This document shows, one piece after another, positions 11,239-21,640 of a stretch of DNA of 64,000 nt. The translations under genes and the position numbers were made by a program. Numbering within the stretch: position 1 is the first letter of the stretch; each line of letters starts with the position of its first letter. The notes under the pieces are model-generated. The model did no database searches, was not told the origin of the DNA, and saw nothing but the letters and a program-made list of their open reading frames with translations. Source of the stretch: Corallium rubrum (taxonomy: Eukaryota > Cnidaria > Anthozoa > Scleralcyonacea > Coralliidae); assembly GCA_964035015.1 (NCBI GenBank), contig OZ036002.1, forward strand, positions 14,593,199 through 14,657,198. The letters are read 5' to 3'.

Positions 11239-11580
11239 GACTGAACAAATGAATTAAATAGATTGTTTGGATTGCAAAAGGAAAGTCCGCAATATCATGA
11301 TTGTGTCAAACGATCCGCCTCTAAACGAGAATGGAAGAAGAAAAGGCTACAGTATATCAAAGTTATGAAGGAGCTATGGGAGAAACGAGGATATGCAAAC
11401 CTTGGATTGACAAGCCAAAATTTAAGAGATCAGGCAGCAAGATTGGAGAAAACAGTGGGAAGCGTGTGGGGGAAGATTAACGGCGATGGAATAGAAATTA
11501 TAGTCGCCTCAGCGAAAGAAGAAGATGAAGACGAAAGCAGAGCTGAAAGGCGGGATATCGAAGCACTGCAGGACAACTGA
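11239..11580 (+). pseudogene. Retrotransposon ORF fragment (GLTSQNLRDQAARLEK type)
   Basis: An open frame of about 110 codons without a good ATG contains KELWEKRGYANLGLTSQNLR and then a glutamate-rich tail. From memory, this 'GLTSQNLRDQAARLEK' block recurs in the N-terminal part of cnidarian retroelement polyproteins. Here it stands alone between two (TAA)n tracts, with no endonuclease or reverse transcriptase attached, so it is a truncated remnant. It lies antisense inside an intron of the glycine-rich gene. Confidence 0.45.
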
Positions 11581-11643
11581 AAATGCAAATTTGGAAACTT
11601 CAAACATAAATTTGCATGAAACGGTTGATAGGTATGACGATCA

Positions 11644-11682
11644 ATAATAATAATAATGGTGATGATGATAATGATGATGATG

Positions 11683-11737
<55 letters not shown>
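11644..11737. repeat. (TAA)n microsatellite
   Basis: (AATAAT)n with a short ATGATG interruption, immediately beside the donor side of the 11785-12324 exon in the same intron. The minus-strand frame runs from the exon into this tract as poly-Leu/Tyr, but the GTAAAT donor at 11784-11779 ends the coding exon first. Confidence 0.9.
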
Positions 11738-11738
<1 letters not shown>

Positions 11739-11784
11739 CTCCAAACTGGCTTATTGGTTTCGTGAAACAAAGTGGAAGATTTAC

Positions 11785-12324
11785 CTGAATTGCTATTGTC
11801 AGCTTCCAAAGCACCACTGCCATTCACTCCACCAGACCAACTTGAACAAATGTTTTTAGTGTTATAACACTGATTTTTCTTCCCAGATGTCCCAACACTT
11901 GCGTCACAATTACTGAGACGAGTTCTGAGGTATTCCATCCCACCTCCACCCCCAGCAATGATCACTGGTTTATTTGATGACGTCACAACAAATGTACCCC
12001 CACCGCCACCTGCAGAAGAATAAGTAGGGTTTTCTACCCCTTGTTGACCAACCAATATTTTAATCACTTCTCCTTTGTTCAGATCAAAATCTCCGTTCAC
12101 ATATGCGCCACGACCACTTGCAGTAGGTCCAGCTTTATCGTAACCACCTGACGCACCAACCACTGTGATTTGATACGTTCCGGTGAAAGGAACAGTCCAA
12201 TATTGTGTACCATTTACTACTTTCACCATATTCTCGTGATCTTGACCAGCATAGAAAGATCCGAGTGGTGTTGGTCCAAGACGACCACTTGCTCCAAGGT
12301 TGGTAAACTTTGCCACAAAGGTTC
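11785..12324 (-). CDS. Secreted PAN/EGF/glycine-rich protein: ALK/LTK-type glycine-rich exon
   Basis: The exon is 540 bases, bounded by TTCTTCAG| and |GTAAAT on the minus strand, in phase 1 at both ends. It encodes about 180 residues: TFVAKFTNLGASGR, a beta-rich stretch (YWTVPFTGTYQITVVGASGG), GRGAYVNGDFDLNKGE, IKILVGQQG and two glycine runs (SAGGGGGTF, IIAGGGGG) followed by cysteines. The FTGTYQI...GASGG...GAYV.G.F.L..GE.I.ILVGQQG pattern is the signature of the glycine-rich domain of ALK/LTK receptors (Gly_rich family, from memory). In ALK this domain binds ligand; here the kinase is absent. It is preceded by EGF exons in the same phase and followed by the 9812-10164 exon. Confidence 0.8.
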
Positions 12325-12603
12325 CTGAAGAAAATACATAAATAAACTTAAAGAAAAACAAAGAATATATTAATGGGACCTTTCTTCACGCCAGATCAGA
12401 GAGTCGGAACGTTAGTTCATGAAGAGTAACTTTTTATACAATTTCAATGAAGGTTTTGGGTTTATACCCGGGGACAGACGGTATAAAAAAAAGACCGTTT
12501 TGGAATGGGCTGCTAAGAAATATCAGTTGAGACAAGCATACGGCATGATCAATATACGTCTTCATTTACTAGTTTAATTTTATTTTATTCAATTATTTTA
12601 TTT

Positions 12604-12900
12604 CATGTCATGTCATGTCATGTCATGTCATGTCATGTCATGTCATGTCATGTCATGTCATGTCATGTCATGTCATGTCATGTCATTTTACTTTACTTTA
12701 CTTTACTTTACTTTACTTTACTTTACTTTACTTTACTTTACTTTACTTTACTTTACTTTACTTTACTTTACTTTACTTTACTTTACTTTACATTACTTTA
12801 CTTTACTTTACTTTACTTTACTTTACTTTACTTTACTTTACTTTACTTTACTTTATTTTACTTTATTTTATTTTATTTTATTTTATTTTATTTTATTTTA
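12604..12900. repeat. Two abutting pentanucleotide arrays: (TCATG)n then (TTTAC)n/(TTTTA)n
   Basis: About 16 copies of TCATG (12604-12685) pass directly into about 30 copies of TTTAC (12686-12850), which decay to TTTTA (to 12900). Because the period is five, all three frames stay open and yield periodic peptides (MSCHV, LLYFT); these are not genes. Confidence 0.95.
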
Positions 12901-13067
12901 TTAGCTTCGCCATAGACTTGACTAAATACATGTATACCTATGGCAGGGTCACCGCAACAGCGTGAAGGCCAATTACTGCGGGCCCAAAAATATAAAAGTT
13001 AAAGTCAAAAATTTTGATAAAACTTACACAATATACAATATACATACATACAATATAGAAATAAATA

Positions 13068-13400
13068 CTAAAAACAGCAAGTAATGCTGCGTGTTAGACT
13101 GCGAGGATTATTACAATTTGGACATATAGTTTTCAGAGAACGTGGATCGTCAGGGTTATATGTATTCACAAGAGCAGTAAAGTAGTAGCTGAGCATTAGA
13201 GATCTAAATGTTGCCAGTTCTAGTGCATTGAAATTAATATTGGTAAGTTTGTTAACGAGCGTGTTCCATATTCTTGTAGTTCTGTTGAAGCCAGTTGATC
13301 TCTGGAAAGTGGTAGTTCTGCATGTACGAATGATGAAGTGGACAGAGTTAGAGTTAGAATTTGATCGAGTAGGTTTTGAAAAGCGGACTACAGAGGGGAT
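13068..13400 (-). pseudogene. Non-LTR retrotransposon reverse-transcriptase C-terminus, truncated
   Basis: The minus-strand frame reads HFIIRTCRTTTFQRSTGFNR, then TRIWNTLVNKL, and ends ICPNCNNPRSLTRSITCCF before a TAG. 'FNR-x2-R-IWN-x-L' followed by a short helical tail and a CPxC pair is typical of the extreme C-terminus of LINE polyproteins. No RT catalytic domain is present, so this is a 5'-truncated 3' end. It lies in the intron between the EGF and glycine-rich exons, in the sense direction of that gene. Confidence 0.55.
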
Positions 13401-13440
13401 TACAGTAGGATTCAGGTTTATTAAGCCTTAAATTTATTAA

Positions 13441-14583
13441 TTAAGCATCAAATCTCTATTAGTTCAAATGTCACACGGTTTTCTTTATCTCCCACACAAA
13501 CTGAATTGAATTGAATTGCTCATTATAAATGCACGGTCTTTATCTGTATTTCTCAAACTCATTAATAATTCATGAGTTAATTAGCCAATCAGTAAAACAT
13601 ATTTGGTCATGTCTATCAGTAAGGTCGCGCTAAATGAATTCATAATTAAGAAATCAGATAATAAACGGCACAAACAAAGAACCGTTTATTACCATATTTC
13701 TTAATTACAAAGCCAACGTGAAACCATTGTCTAATCTAATATGCACCAATATTACCAAGTCCCTCTACTACGGTATAATTGACGATTGAGAAGCTGTTTC
13801 ATAAACTCGTGTATCGTGTTTTACCAGGGGCTACAAACACTCGAGAGCAACAAAAATCACTCGCCTATTACCTCGTGATTTTCATTGTCCTTTCGTGTTT
13901 GTAACCCATGTTAAAACACTCCCACTCATTTATGAAATATTACATAAATCCCAGGGAAGTATACAGATAAAGACAAAACCTTGTGAAATTTGAACTAAGG
14001 GGGTGACATGGACCGGGCTTGCCCGGTTAACCGGACTAGCCCGCCTTATATATAGCATGTGTGAATAAATAGTGTTGAAAGGAACTGAAATAGAACATCA
14101 ACGTTGTTTGTGTGTTTCGTGATCAAAGCGAAGATTTAATAAATTAATTAGTCTTCGTGAAGACTTTAACAATCTTTTATTAAAACGATGGGCTTACAAA
14201 ATAAATAATAGACCAATTAGTGTAAAACTGAAGTAAAATTAACGTATTGCCCTTATTTACTTGAAAATTGCGAACTTCGGCCTGAAATCATGCCGGCTTA
14301 CTGGGCTAGCCTGCTAACCGGGCTAGCTCTGTTAACCGCAGGGGCGTCGGAAGCGGGGGCGGGGGCTTGGTACCCCACTTTTTCTGGGGGGGGGGGGCAG
14401 AATGTCCCCCCCCCCCCAACTTTTTACCAAGGCCAGTAATAAACAAAGCCAGTAATAAAGCTGAGATTAACAAAATCAACAAGAAAACAATTTTCGGCGC
14501 CCCTGGTTATCCGGGCCAGTCCGGTCCATGTAATCGCCCCCTAAATTAGTTAATTACCTTGAACCTCGGATTAAGCGTATAGA
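13441..14583. other. Intronic repeat debris
   Basis: No exon recognised. A foldback around 13797-13940 shares GTGTTTTAACA- and AACACTCG-type words between its halves. Tracts at 14015-14050 and 14290-14345 repeat CCGGGCT/CTAGCC words. There are poly-G and poly-C runs at 14386-14420. Confidence 0.45.
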
Positions 14584-14752
14584 TCGTTTTCACTCGCGTG
14601 ACCGGTGGCCCCATTGGGGTGGTGAAACAATACGAAATATTTGAATAAGAATAGAGTAAAATTCCCATAGGATAAAGATGTACACCAATATGGCCGCCAT
14701 TTCATTGTTTTGGTACACCAATATGGCCGCCGTGACGTCAGATGAAAACGAT
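14584..14752 (+). mobile_element. Short TIR element, copy A (copy B at 53903-54070)
   Basis: The roughly 170-base unit starts GATCGTTTTCACTCGCGTGA and ends GATGAAAACGATC, so its ends are inverted repeats. Inside is a repeated 'CACCAATATGGCCGCC' word pair. Copy B at 53903-54070 matches almost throughout. This is a small non-autonomous DNA transposon. ATGGCCGCC is also a YY1-like motif, but no function can be claimed. Confidence 0.7.
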
Positions 14753-14884
14753 CTATACTTCCCTCGGCGCTACGCGCCTTGGGAAGTATGTGGCGTAATC
14801 CTCAGTTCTCGGTATAATTAACTCTTACTTATAATGTATCAATGCATGTTCTCGTTGCATGACTAGCGTTTTACGACTATTTCA

Positions 14885-14887
<3 letters not shown>

Positions 14888-14965
<78 letters not shown>
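14888..14965. repeat. (TTA)n tract at the 3' end of a LINE fragment
   Basis: About 26 copies of TTA directly abut the end of the minus-strand LINE remnant at 14966-15423. On that strand they read (AAT)n and follow the coding end as a tail. Confidence 0.85.
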
Positions 14966-14967
<2 letters not shown>

Positions 14968-15423
14968 CCCTTTTACACAGCATCTTTTCAATTGGATTAT
15001 TCAGCTGGATATCAAGTCACATGCCGTAACCTTAGGTATCCAGCACCCGTCTTAATATCTTTGCTGTTCCAAGCTAAAACAAGCTTTCGAAAGCATTCCG
15101 AACTCTATCGAGATTGGCAGTTTTCGTATCCACTGATCAATTCGGTTGCTAATGGTCTTCAAAGCTCGTATGATAATTGGCACAACCATTACCTCCCGAC
15201 AATGTCACGTTCTCTTGAACTCGTATCCCGAATCTTGATAGTTCTCAAGTTTTTCTCTTACTTTTTTCGTGAATCCTGGTGTCAAATGAAAAACTGACGT
15301 CGACAAGAAGACATTTTCGGTTTTCCTTTCTAAGCAATGTAACGTCTTCTCGTGTGTATGTGCTCTAAATCTTTGTTGAATCTTGAAGTCCAACCACAAC
15401 TTTACTTGCTCATTCTCCAACAC
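14966..15423 (-). pseudogene. LINE reverse-transcriptase C-terminal fragment with (AAT)n tail
   Basis: The minus strand encodes a broken frame: KVREKLENYQDSGYEFKRT, a stop, then VMVVPIIIRALKTISNRIDQ and SKACFSLEQQRY. The order 'KYQDL...E..R.W...V.VIPVVIGALGT...C.L.KAC.LGTARILR' is, from memory, the conserved C-terminus of a common cnidarian retroelement family whose 3' tail is (AAT)n. At least one in-frame stop makes it a pseudogene. It lies in an intron of the PAN/EGF/glycine-rich gene. Confidence 0.6.
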
Positions 15424-15519
15424 ACTTTCTGGTTTGTGGTCATACCAATTCTTTGCATAATCCAGATTGTACTCTTTGCACAGATCCCAATGTACGATAT
15501 GTGCTACATTATCATGACT

Positions 15520-15578
15520 CAGACGTTTAGCGGACGTTCGTCAAGCTGAGCGACGAACGTCCACCAAACGTCTGTTAC
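15520..15578. repeat. Perfect short hairpin
   Basis: CAGACGTTTAGCGGACGTTC and its reverse complement (with one mismatch) flank a spacer of about 8 bases containing AAGCTGAG. It could form a stem of about 23 bp. No gene is associated; it may be a tiny foldback element. Confidence 0.6.
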
Positions 15579-15649
15579 ATTACACCAAGCTCACAAACGT
15601 ACGTAATGCTATGAACCTGAGTTAAATATCCTATATATACGAACAACAA

Positions 15650-16150
15650 CACTCATTTTACGGCCATTTTCCTAACATACACTGGGGTTAGCCAGCGGCT
15701 CTCCACAGGAGTTTCCTCAACTTCTCTCTGTCTCTCTTGCGCATTCTCCCTTTTTAGACCATACTCTCTCATGTCCCTCTCCACAACCTGACTCCATGTC
15801 GTCCTTGGCCTTCCTCTTCCTCTCACACCTTCCACCTCATATGACATGATTTTTTCACCCAGTCACCATCATCTTTCCGTAATACACGCCCCAGCCGTCC
15901 CAACTTGTTCCGCCTCACAACATCAGTCACCAATTCAATCCCCATTCTTTCCCTCAATTGCAACTCCAAACTCGGCACTCTATCCCACAAAGATACAACA
16001 CACATCCATCATATTATCCTCATCTCTGTTCTCTCCAATCTTGCACTCTGCTCCATGATCATAGCCCATGTCTACACCATTGCACTCCTCACACATGTCA
16101 CATACACTTTCGGCCCTTTAAGTGTTAATGACACTTCCTTCCTTGTCAGG
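15650..16150 (-). pseudogene. LINE endonuclease/reverse-transcriptase 3' fragment, frameshifted
   Basis: Frames on the minus strand read, in order, GRKVYVTCVRSAMV, EQSARLERTEMRII, MCVVSLWDRVPSLELQLRER, VVRRNKLGRLGRVLRKDDGD, and after a frame change EGVRGRGRPRTTWSQVVERD. 'RLERTEMRMIRWMCGVSL...LRERMG...VVRRxRLRWxGHVxRKDDxDWVK...GxRGRGRPRxTWxxVVxxD' is a well-known reverse-transcriptase C-terminal block of non-LTR elements. Stops and a frameshift show it is dead. It lies in an intron of the PAN/EGF/glycine-rich gene. Confidence 0.75.
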
Positions 16151-16488
16151 ATTGCTGACAACTCTTTAAACTTCTTCTATGCACAATGCTCCCTTGTCAT
16201 CCTCCTATATATAATCTATAATATTTGTTTATTTGCTACAGCAAATGTGGTAAATAGAAAACGACAAAAAAGAATTCCTACAGAGATTAACGTATTTTAC
16301 CACCCAAAAGTAACGGCCCCTGGAAAGCAGCGACCCCAACAACGGATATAACCGAAAGTAAGGGGGCCCACTACTTTCTGGATTCTACGGTATTCCACCA
16401 ATCTTAATCAACAGAAATTTTAAACTGTTAATTAGTTTTGTGTATGCCAAAATAAAACAATATTTGTTGAACTAGAAGAACTAATCAC

Positions 16489-16611
16489 CTGTGCAGTTGG
16501 TTCCATTTCCAGTAAATCCTTGATTACATGTGCAAGTATACGAACCAATAGTATTTTTGCAAGTAGAATTTTGGTGGCAGTGATTAGAGCTCAAACTACA
16601 TTCATCAATGT
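16489..16611 (-). CDS. Secreted PAN/EGF/glycine-rich protein: cbEGF exon 4
   Basis: This 123-base phase-1/phase-1 exon encodes (D)IDECSLSSNHCHQNSTCKN and then IGSYTCTCNQGFTGNGTNCTG, one complete calcium-binding EGF module with six cysteines. The leading D-I-D-E-C and the G-S-Y/F-x-C hydroxylation-type region fit Ca-binding EGF. Splice sites are TTTTCAG| and |GTGATT. It is the last EGF exon found before the glycine-rich exons. The roughly 4.2-kb gap to 12324 could hide another module, though the phases join as they stand. Confidence 0.8.
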
Positions 16612-16841
16612 CTGAAAATAAAATAATAGAACAACGTTAAAAGATTGTTTACTGGTAAAAAAAATACTTTAAGTATATAATGGTATAAATTTGTGTTCAA
16701 TATCCTGTTATATCATCTGTAAAATATCCAACAGAAAATTCTAAGAGTTTTAACGAACCAAAATGTTAAACTGCTAAAAATTTTATTCTTCATATATGCT
16801 AAAATATAAAATATTTGTTGAACTAGTACAACTATAATCAC

Positions 16842-16961
16842 CTGTGCAGTTGGTTCCATTTCCAGTAAATCCTTGATAACATGTGCAAGTATAAGAACCA
16901 ACAGTATTGTTGCAAGTGGAATTTTTGGGGCAGGAATTAGAGTTATTGCATTCGTTAACGT
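16842..16961 (-). CDS. Secreted PAN/EGF/glycine-rich protein: cbEGF exon 3
   Basis: This 120-base symmetrical phase-1 exon encodes (D)VNECNNSNSCPKNSTCNN, then TVGSYTCTCYQGFTGNGTNC. It has six cysteines and the same module layout as its neighbours but is one codon shorter between cysteines 1 and 2. N-glycosylation sequons (NST, NGT) recur in each module. The four cbEGF exons are so alike, with similar short introns, that they arose by tandem exon duplication. Confidence 0.8.
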
Positions 16962-17133
16962 CTGAAAAATAATAGAACAACGTTGAAACATTGTTTGTTG
17001 GTAAAAAAGAATTTAGTTTAAGTATAATGGTAAAATTTCAGTTCAATATCATAATCATCTGTAAAAAATCCAACCTAAAATTCTAACAATTTTAACAAAC
17101 CAAAGTGTTTAACTACTTAGAAGAACTAATCAC

Positions 17134-17256
17134 CTGTGCAGTTAGTTCCATTTCCAGTATATCCTTGATTACATGTACAAGTATAAGAACCAACGGTATT
17201 ATTGCAAGTGGAATTCAGGTGGCAGTGATTAGAGCCCGAACTGCATTCATGAACGT
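17134..17256 (-). CDS. Secreted PAN/EGF/glycine-rich protein: cbEGF exon 2
   Basis: 123 bases, phase 1 at both ends, encoding (D)VHECSSGSNHCHLNSTCNN and then TVGSYTCTCNQGYTGNGTNC. It differs from the other modules in having His in place of the Asp/Asn of the D-x-D/N-E calcium motif, which may weaken calcium binding at this module. The acceptor is TTTTAG|ACG. Confidence 0.78.
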
Positions 17257-17418
17257 CTAAAACAATCACACAAAGTTAATTGTTTGCTAAATTCTGTACA
17301 TGGTAAACAACAAGTGTAAAATGTTAGGTTTCAGTTCAACATTCTATGATCATTACCTGAAAATAATTATGAGTATTATAAAAACAGAAATGTATGTTCG
17401 ACTAGAAGAACTAATCAC

Positions 17419-17541
17419 CTGTGCAGTTAGTTCCACTTCCAGTAAATCCTTGATTACATGTGCAAGTAAAAGAACCAACAGTATTCTTGCAAGTGGAGTT
17501 TTGGTGGCAGGAATTAGAGCGGTTAGCGCATTCGTCAACGT
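17419..17541 (-). CDS. Secreted PAN/EGF/glycine-rich protein: cbEGF exon 1
   Basis: 123 bases, phase 1 at both ends, encoding (D)VDECANRSNSCHQNSTCKN, then TVGSFTCTCNQGFTGSGTNC. The D-V-D-E-C start is canonical for calcium-binding EGF. It joins the preceding non-calcium EGF exon in phase 1. Splice sites on the minus strand: TTTTCAG| and |GTGATT. Confidence 0.8.
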
Positions 17542-17658
17542 CTGAAAATAACAGAACAAAGTTAAAACATTGCATGTTTGATTAAAATTTATAATACCAG
17601 AAACAACGTAGCCTAAATATAGAAGCTGTTTGCGCTTAACATCTCAGTTCATTATTAC

Positions 17659-17764
17659 CTTTCTCACACTGCGTTCCATTAAAACCAGAATCACATGAAC
17701 ATAACTTCTTGGATGTTTCACAACTTCCATTATTTTTACATGAAGAACACTGACAGTCAAATGG
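17659..17764 (-). CDS. Secreted PAN/EGF/glycine-rich protein: EGF-like exon after PAN
   Basis: The 106-base exon starts in phase 0 and ends in phase 1. It encodes PFDCQCSSCKNNGSCETSKK and then LCSCDSGFNGTQCEKG, a compact EGF-like module of the non-calcium type (NNGSC...C.C..GF.G..C). Its asymmetrical phases link exactly the phase-0 end of the PAN exon (21641) to the phase-1 series of cbEGF exons. That supports all of them belonging to one transcript despite the 3.9-kb intron between 17765 and 21640. Confidence 0.78.
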
Positions 17765-17877
17765 CTAAAAACAAAGTAAAATTAAATTCTGGTTAGAAAA
17801 ATCAGTTGAGAAAAAGAGCTAAGTAAAACATAGTGCAAAAAAGTAGAGTCCTGCGTAGGCAGTGTTTTAGATAGAGC

Positions 17878-18841
17878 CAGTGGCGTAGCTACACCCGGGC
17901 CTACCCGGGCCTGTGCCCGGGTGAAACCTGCGTGTGCCCGGGTGAAATATTGCAGACAGATCTAGCTCTCATTATATAGGCAAAGTAATTTAAGTATAGA
18001 GTATAGCCACTAGGAAGATTATGTATAAGTTTACTGTTTACAAAAAGACAAAGTATTAGTTTATTTCCCACATAAACGTTAAATATTTCCCTTAAAATGA
18101 CGGTTTTCGCGTGAAAATTCATCGAGTGCCATCAGTGGTTTCCACCAATGTTTTTGACTGTTACCGCTAAAGCATGGGTACTGACTATAAAATCATGATT
18201 TTCACTGGTTTTTATTTTATCTTTTTCGTTGTTAAAATTGCCCCCAAAATGCAGGAAATAGCATTTCCGTGGCGTAAAAATTCAAAAATTTCCTGGGGGA
18301 GCATGTTCACACCAACTGCCACTACCAACCGGACATACTGCACTTCAAAATTGGTGGCTACGGCCCTGTGACTGTAAATCACTTTATAAAATAAGGTGTC
18401 CTCTACGCACGCTCCGATTGGCTGGGCTCCGTGCATTTATAAGAGAACATAGATCATGAATGACGTAGAATGGCGTAGAATGGCGTCAGCTGGCCGGAAA
18501 AGCCCGCCAAATTCCAAAACTACCTTACTTTTAGTTTGATTTTTCCTCTTCTTATTTTATAAAACAAATAAAACATATCGCTCCTGTGCATATGTACACT
18601 TATAAAGGTACGTTTGACGTCATTTGAACACGAAAGAAGTGTAAAGGAACTCGGCTATCGCCTCGTGCCTCCACTCAACTTCTTTCGTGTTCAAATGACG
18701 TCAAACGTGCCTTTATAAGAGTACATATGCACGGAGCTTTATGTTTTATTTGTTAAGTAATAACAAAAAACCCACCAGAGAATGTTGAGACCTGTGCCCA
18801 TGTTGTGCCCACATGACATCTGCTTCCTGGCTACGCCACTG
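17878..18841. mobile_element. hAT-type DNA transposon, 964 bp, 8-bp TSD GATAGAGC
   Basis: Ends are CAGTGGCGTAGC...GCTACGCCACTG, the typical hAT terminus. GATAGAGC is duplicated exactly at 17870-17877 and 18842-18849. The element lacks a transposase frame. Inside are a copy of a dispersed module (18238-18368) and a nested foldback (about 18562-18755, arms sharing TTGACGTCATTTGAACACGA). It is inserted in an intron of the PAN/EGF/glycine-rich gene. The paralogous uninterrupted site at 57279-57345 has a single GATAGAGC. Confidence 0.88.
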
Positions 18842-18849
18842 GATAGAGC

Positions 18850-20250
18850 AAGGTAAAAAGGTTGTAAACTGCCGAGAATATAGTTTTTATTTAAGAAATA
18901 AAAAACGTGTCGCGTGCGATTATCGAGTTATAATGCACGAGAGATGCGTGTAAAGCACGAGGCGATAGCCGCGTGTTTTACTAACTTCTCGAGTGCATTA
19001 TAACTCGATAATCGCACAGCGACTAAGTTTTTTATTTCTTTTATAAAATAATGACTTTAAATTGTCAATAAACCCTAGAAAAGTAAGCAAAAAAACGGAT
19101 TACCTGTCTCAGGACGAGTTTGTTACCATTTAGCGCCACGCGTGGCCTCGTACAACATATCGGTGATTTTAGTGTGATTTTAGCGATGAAAATGCACTGA
19201 AAGTTGCACTGAAAACATTGTGCTGTGTTAATTACGTGATTAGACATATATCCAAGTAATTTTTGACTTTCGTTGATGATTAATCCACATAAAATTCATA
19301 AAAAACGATAAAATCGTCGCGAAGTATCTCGTGTGCCACTGTGCCGTGCCGTTATGGAGTTATAATGGCACGCTTGTTTGACTCAATAGCCAATCAGAGT
19401 GCGTGTTGTCGTTCATTTACTTCCGGTTATTTTATAAAATGAAATACTGATGGTATGTTTCGAGCGGAGCCCTTGTAATATGAACACTTTTCACTCGTTT
19501 AATAAGGTGGCTCCTTACGGTAATTTCAATAGGAGACTGGTGACTAGAAATAGTATCGCTACGCATGCGTAAACAGCGATCTTGTCGTTTCGAAATTCTA
19601 TGACCGCGTCGACATGGATGGTAGACTTGTAGACGCTTTCTTCGGTGAATTTTGGTAAAACTTTGTAATTTTGTAAATAAAAGTTCTAAAGTATATATAA
19701 TTTTAAAAACGTTTCATAAGACAGAACGTTTTTTAAATCGATGATTTTTATAGCGAAAAATCTGTTCCTACAACCTACCTTCATTTTTTGCAGGGATATT
19801 CTCTAGAACAATATCTATCATCTCAGCAATTTTTAAGAAAATTCGCCAAGGCAAACGGAAGAGATGCCGCTTCAATTATGCAATATTTGAAAATATACAA
19901 AACTTCAACGTCATTATTACTATGGTAACAGCAAATAATTCAACTTTTTAATAAATATTTTATATCTGCAATAGTTCTGCTCTAGTAAGGTCTACTTAGT
20001 ATTTATCTAACAAATGTTTTAAACTTATGAATAACATTAGATAACGAGCGTATGAAATAGCGCGCATTTACTGAAACTATAGGGAGCCATTTAATGTGAA
20101 CACAATTCACTTTTGAAATGTGGACACATTTTACTCTGATGAACTTAAGGGCTCCGCTCTAAACGTCAGTATTTCATAAAACTATTCTCGGCGTGCAGTT
20201 TACCACCTTTTCACTTTGCTCTAAGTAAAATTATAGAGTCCTATCTATTC
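18850..20250. repeat. Nested foldbacks in the long intron
   Basis: 18891-18935 and 18990-19041 form a foldback (ATTATCGAGTTATAATGCAC and complement) with GAGGCGATAGCCG in the loop. An outer inverted pair joins 18842-18900 with 20175-20250 (GTAAACTGC, CGAGAATA, AGAGCAA words). It may mark an older element into which the hAT inserted. No exon was recognised in between. Confidence 0.55.
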
Positions 20251-20439
20251 TGACAGGTGGCTAAATATGACCGCGGCCTAAACTCGAAGTTGTCAAAGAA
20301 TATTTAATGGAATAAAAAACAAAAGTGGTGAAAAGAGCGAAGCATTTTACTCAGCAAAGCTGCAAAAAATAAGAACTGTAGACTTCTGAAAGAAAAAGAA
20401 AAACTGTAGTCCTAGTGCATGGTATAGTTGTGATAGTTG

Positions 20440-21560
20440 TACGGTTTCTCGTTCTAGGTCTTGTTCTACAGTTCTCGTTCTATAACTTTTATTGTAGATA
20501 GCTCTCGTTCTATAATTTTTGTTGTATAGTTCTTGTTCTATATAGTTCTTGTTCTATAATTTTCCTTGTGTAGTTCTCATTCCATAATTTTCGTTCTATA
20601 ATTTTCGTTGTTTAGTTCTGGTTCTATGTAGTTCTCGTTCTATAATTTTCGTTGTATTGTTCTTGTTCTATATGTAGCTAGTTATCGTTCTATAATTTTC
20701 GTTGTATATAGCTCTCGTTCTATAATTTTCGTTGTATATAGCTCTCGTTCTATAATTTTCGTTGTATATAGCTCTCGTTCTATAATTTTCGTTGTATATA
20801 GCTCTCGTTCTATAATTTTCGTTGTATATAGCTCTCGTTCTATAATTTTCGTTGTATATAGCTCTCGTTCTATAATTTTCGTTGTATATAGCTCTCGTTC
20901 TATAATTTTCGTTGTATATAGCTCTCGTTCTATAATTTTCGTTGTATATAGCTCTCGTTCTATAATTTTCGTTGTATATAGCTCTCGTTCTATAATTTTC
21001 GTTGTATATAGCTCTCGTTCTATAATTTTCGTTGTATATAGCTCTCGTTCTATAATTTTCGTTGTATATAGCTCTCGTTCTATAATTTTCGTTGTATATA
21101 GCTCTCGTTCTATAATTTTCGTTGTATATAGCTCTCGTTCTATAATTTTCGTTGTATATAGCTCTCGTTCTATAATTTTCGTTGTATATAGCTCTCGTTC
21201 TATAATTTTCGTTGTATATAGCTCTCGTTCTATAATTTTCGTTGTATATAGCTCTCGTTCTATAATTTTCGTTGTATATAGCTCTCGTTCTATAATTTTC
21301 GTTGTATATAGCTCTCGTTCTATAATTTTCGTTGTATATAGCTCTCGTTCTATAATTTTCGTTGTATATAGCTCTCGTTCTATAATTTTCGTTGTATATA
21401 GCTCTCGTTCTATAATTTTCGTTGTATAGTTCTTGTTGTATATAGTTCTCGTTCTATAATTTTTGTTGTAGATATCTGTCGTTCTATAATTTTCGTTGTA
21501 TATATATCTTGCTCTATATAGTTCTCGTTCTATAATTTTCGTGGTATAGTTCTTGTTCTA
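20440..21560. repeat. 30-bp satellite array with a perfectly homogenised core
   Basis: From 20701 to 21420 there are 24 tandem copies of a 30-base unit beginning GTTGTATATAGCTCTCGTTC, with no differences visible. On both sides (20440-20700 and 21421-21560) the same words continue in degenerate copies of varied length (GTTCTTGTTCTATA, ATTTTCGTTG). It lies in the intron between the PAN and first EGF exons. The unit has no long open frame of note. Confidence 0.97.
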
Positions 21561-21640
21561 TTAGTTCAGTTTATTCCCATCATATAAAATTATTTAGTTT
21601 CACTAACAAAACAAGTTCTCCGCTTTCACTTCGTACTTAC

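Noticed and set aside
20701-21420. CRISPR-like or coding 30-bp repeats
   Set aside because: No spacers and all units identical; a satellite in an intron. No single frame has features of a protein.
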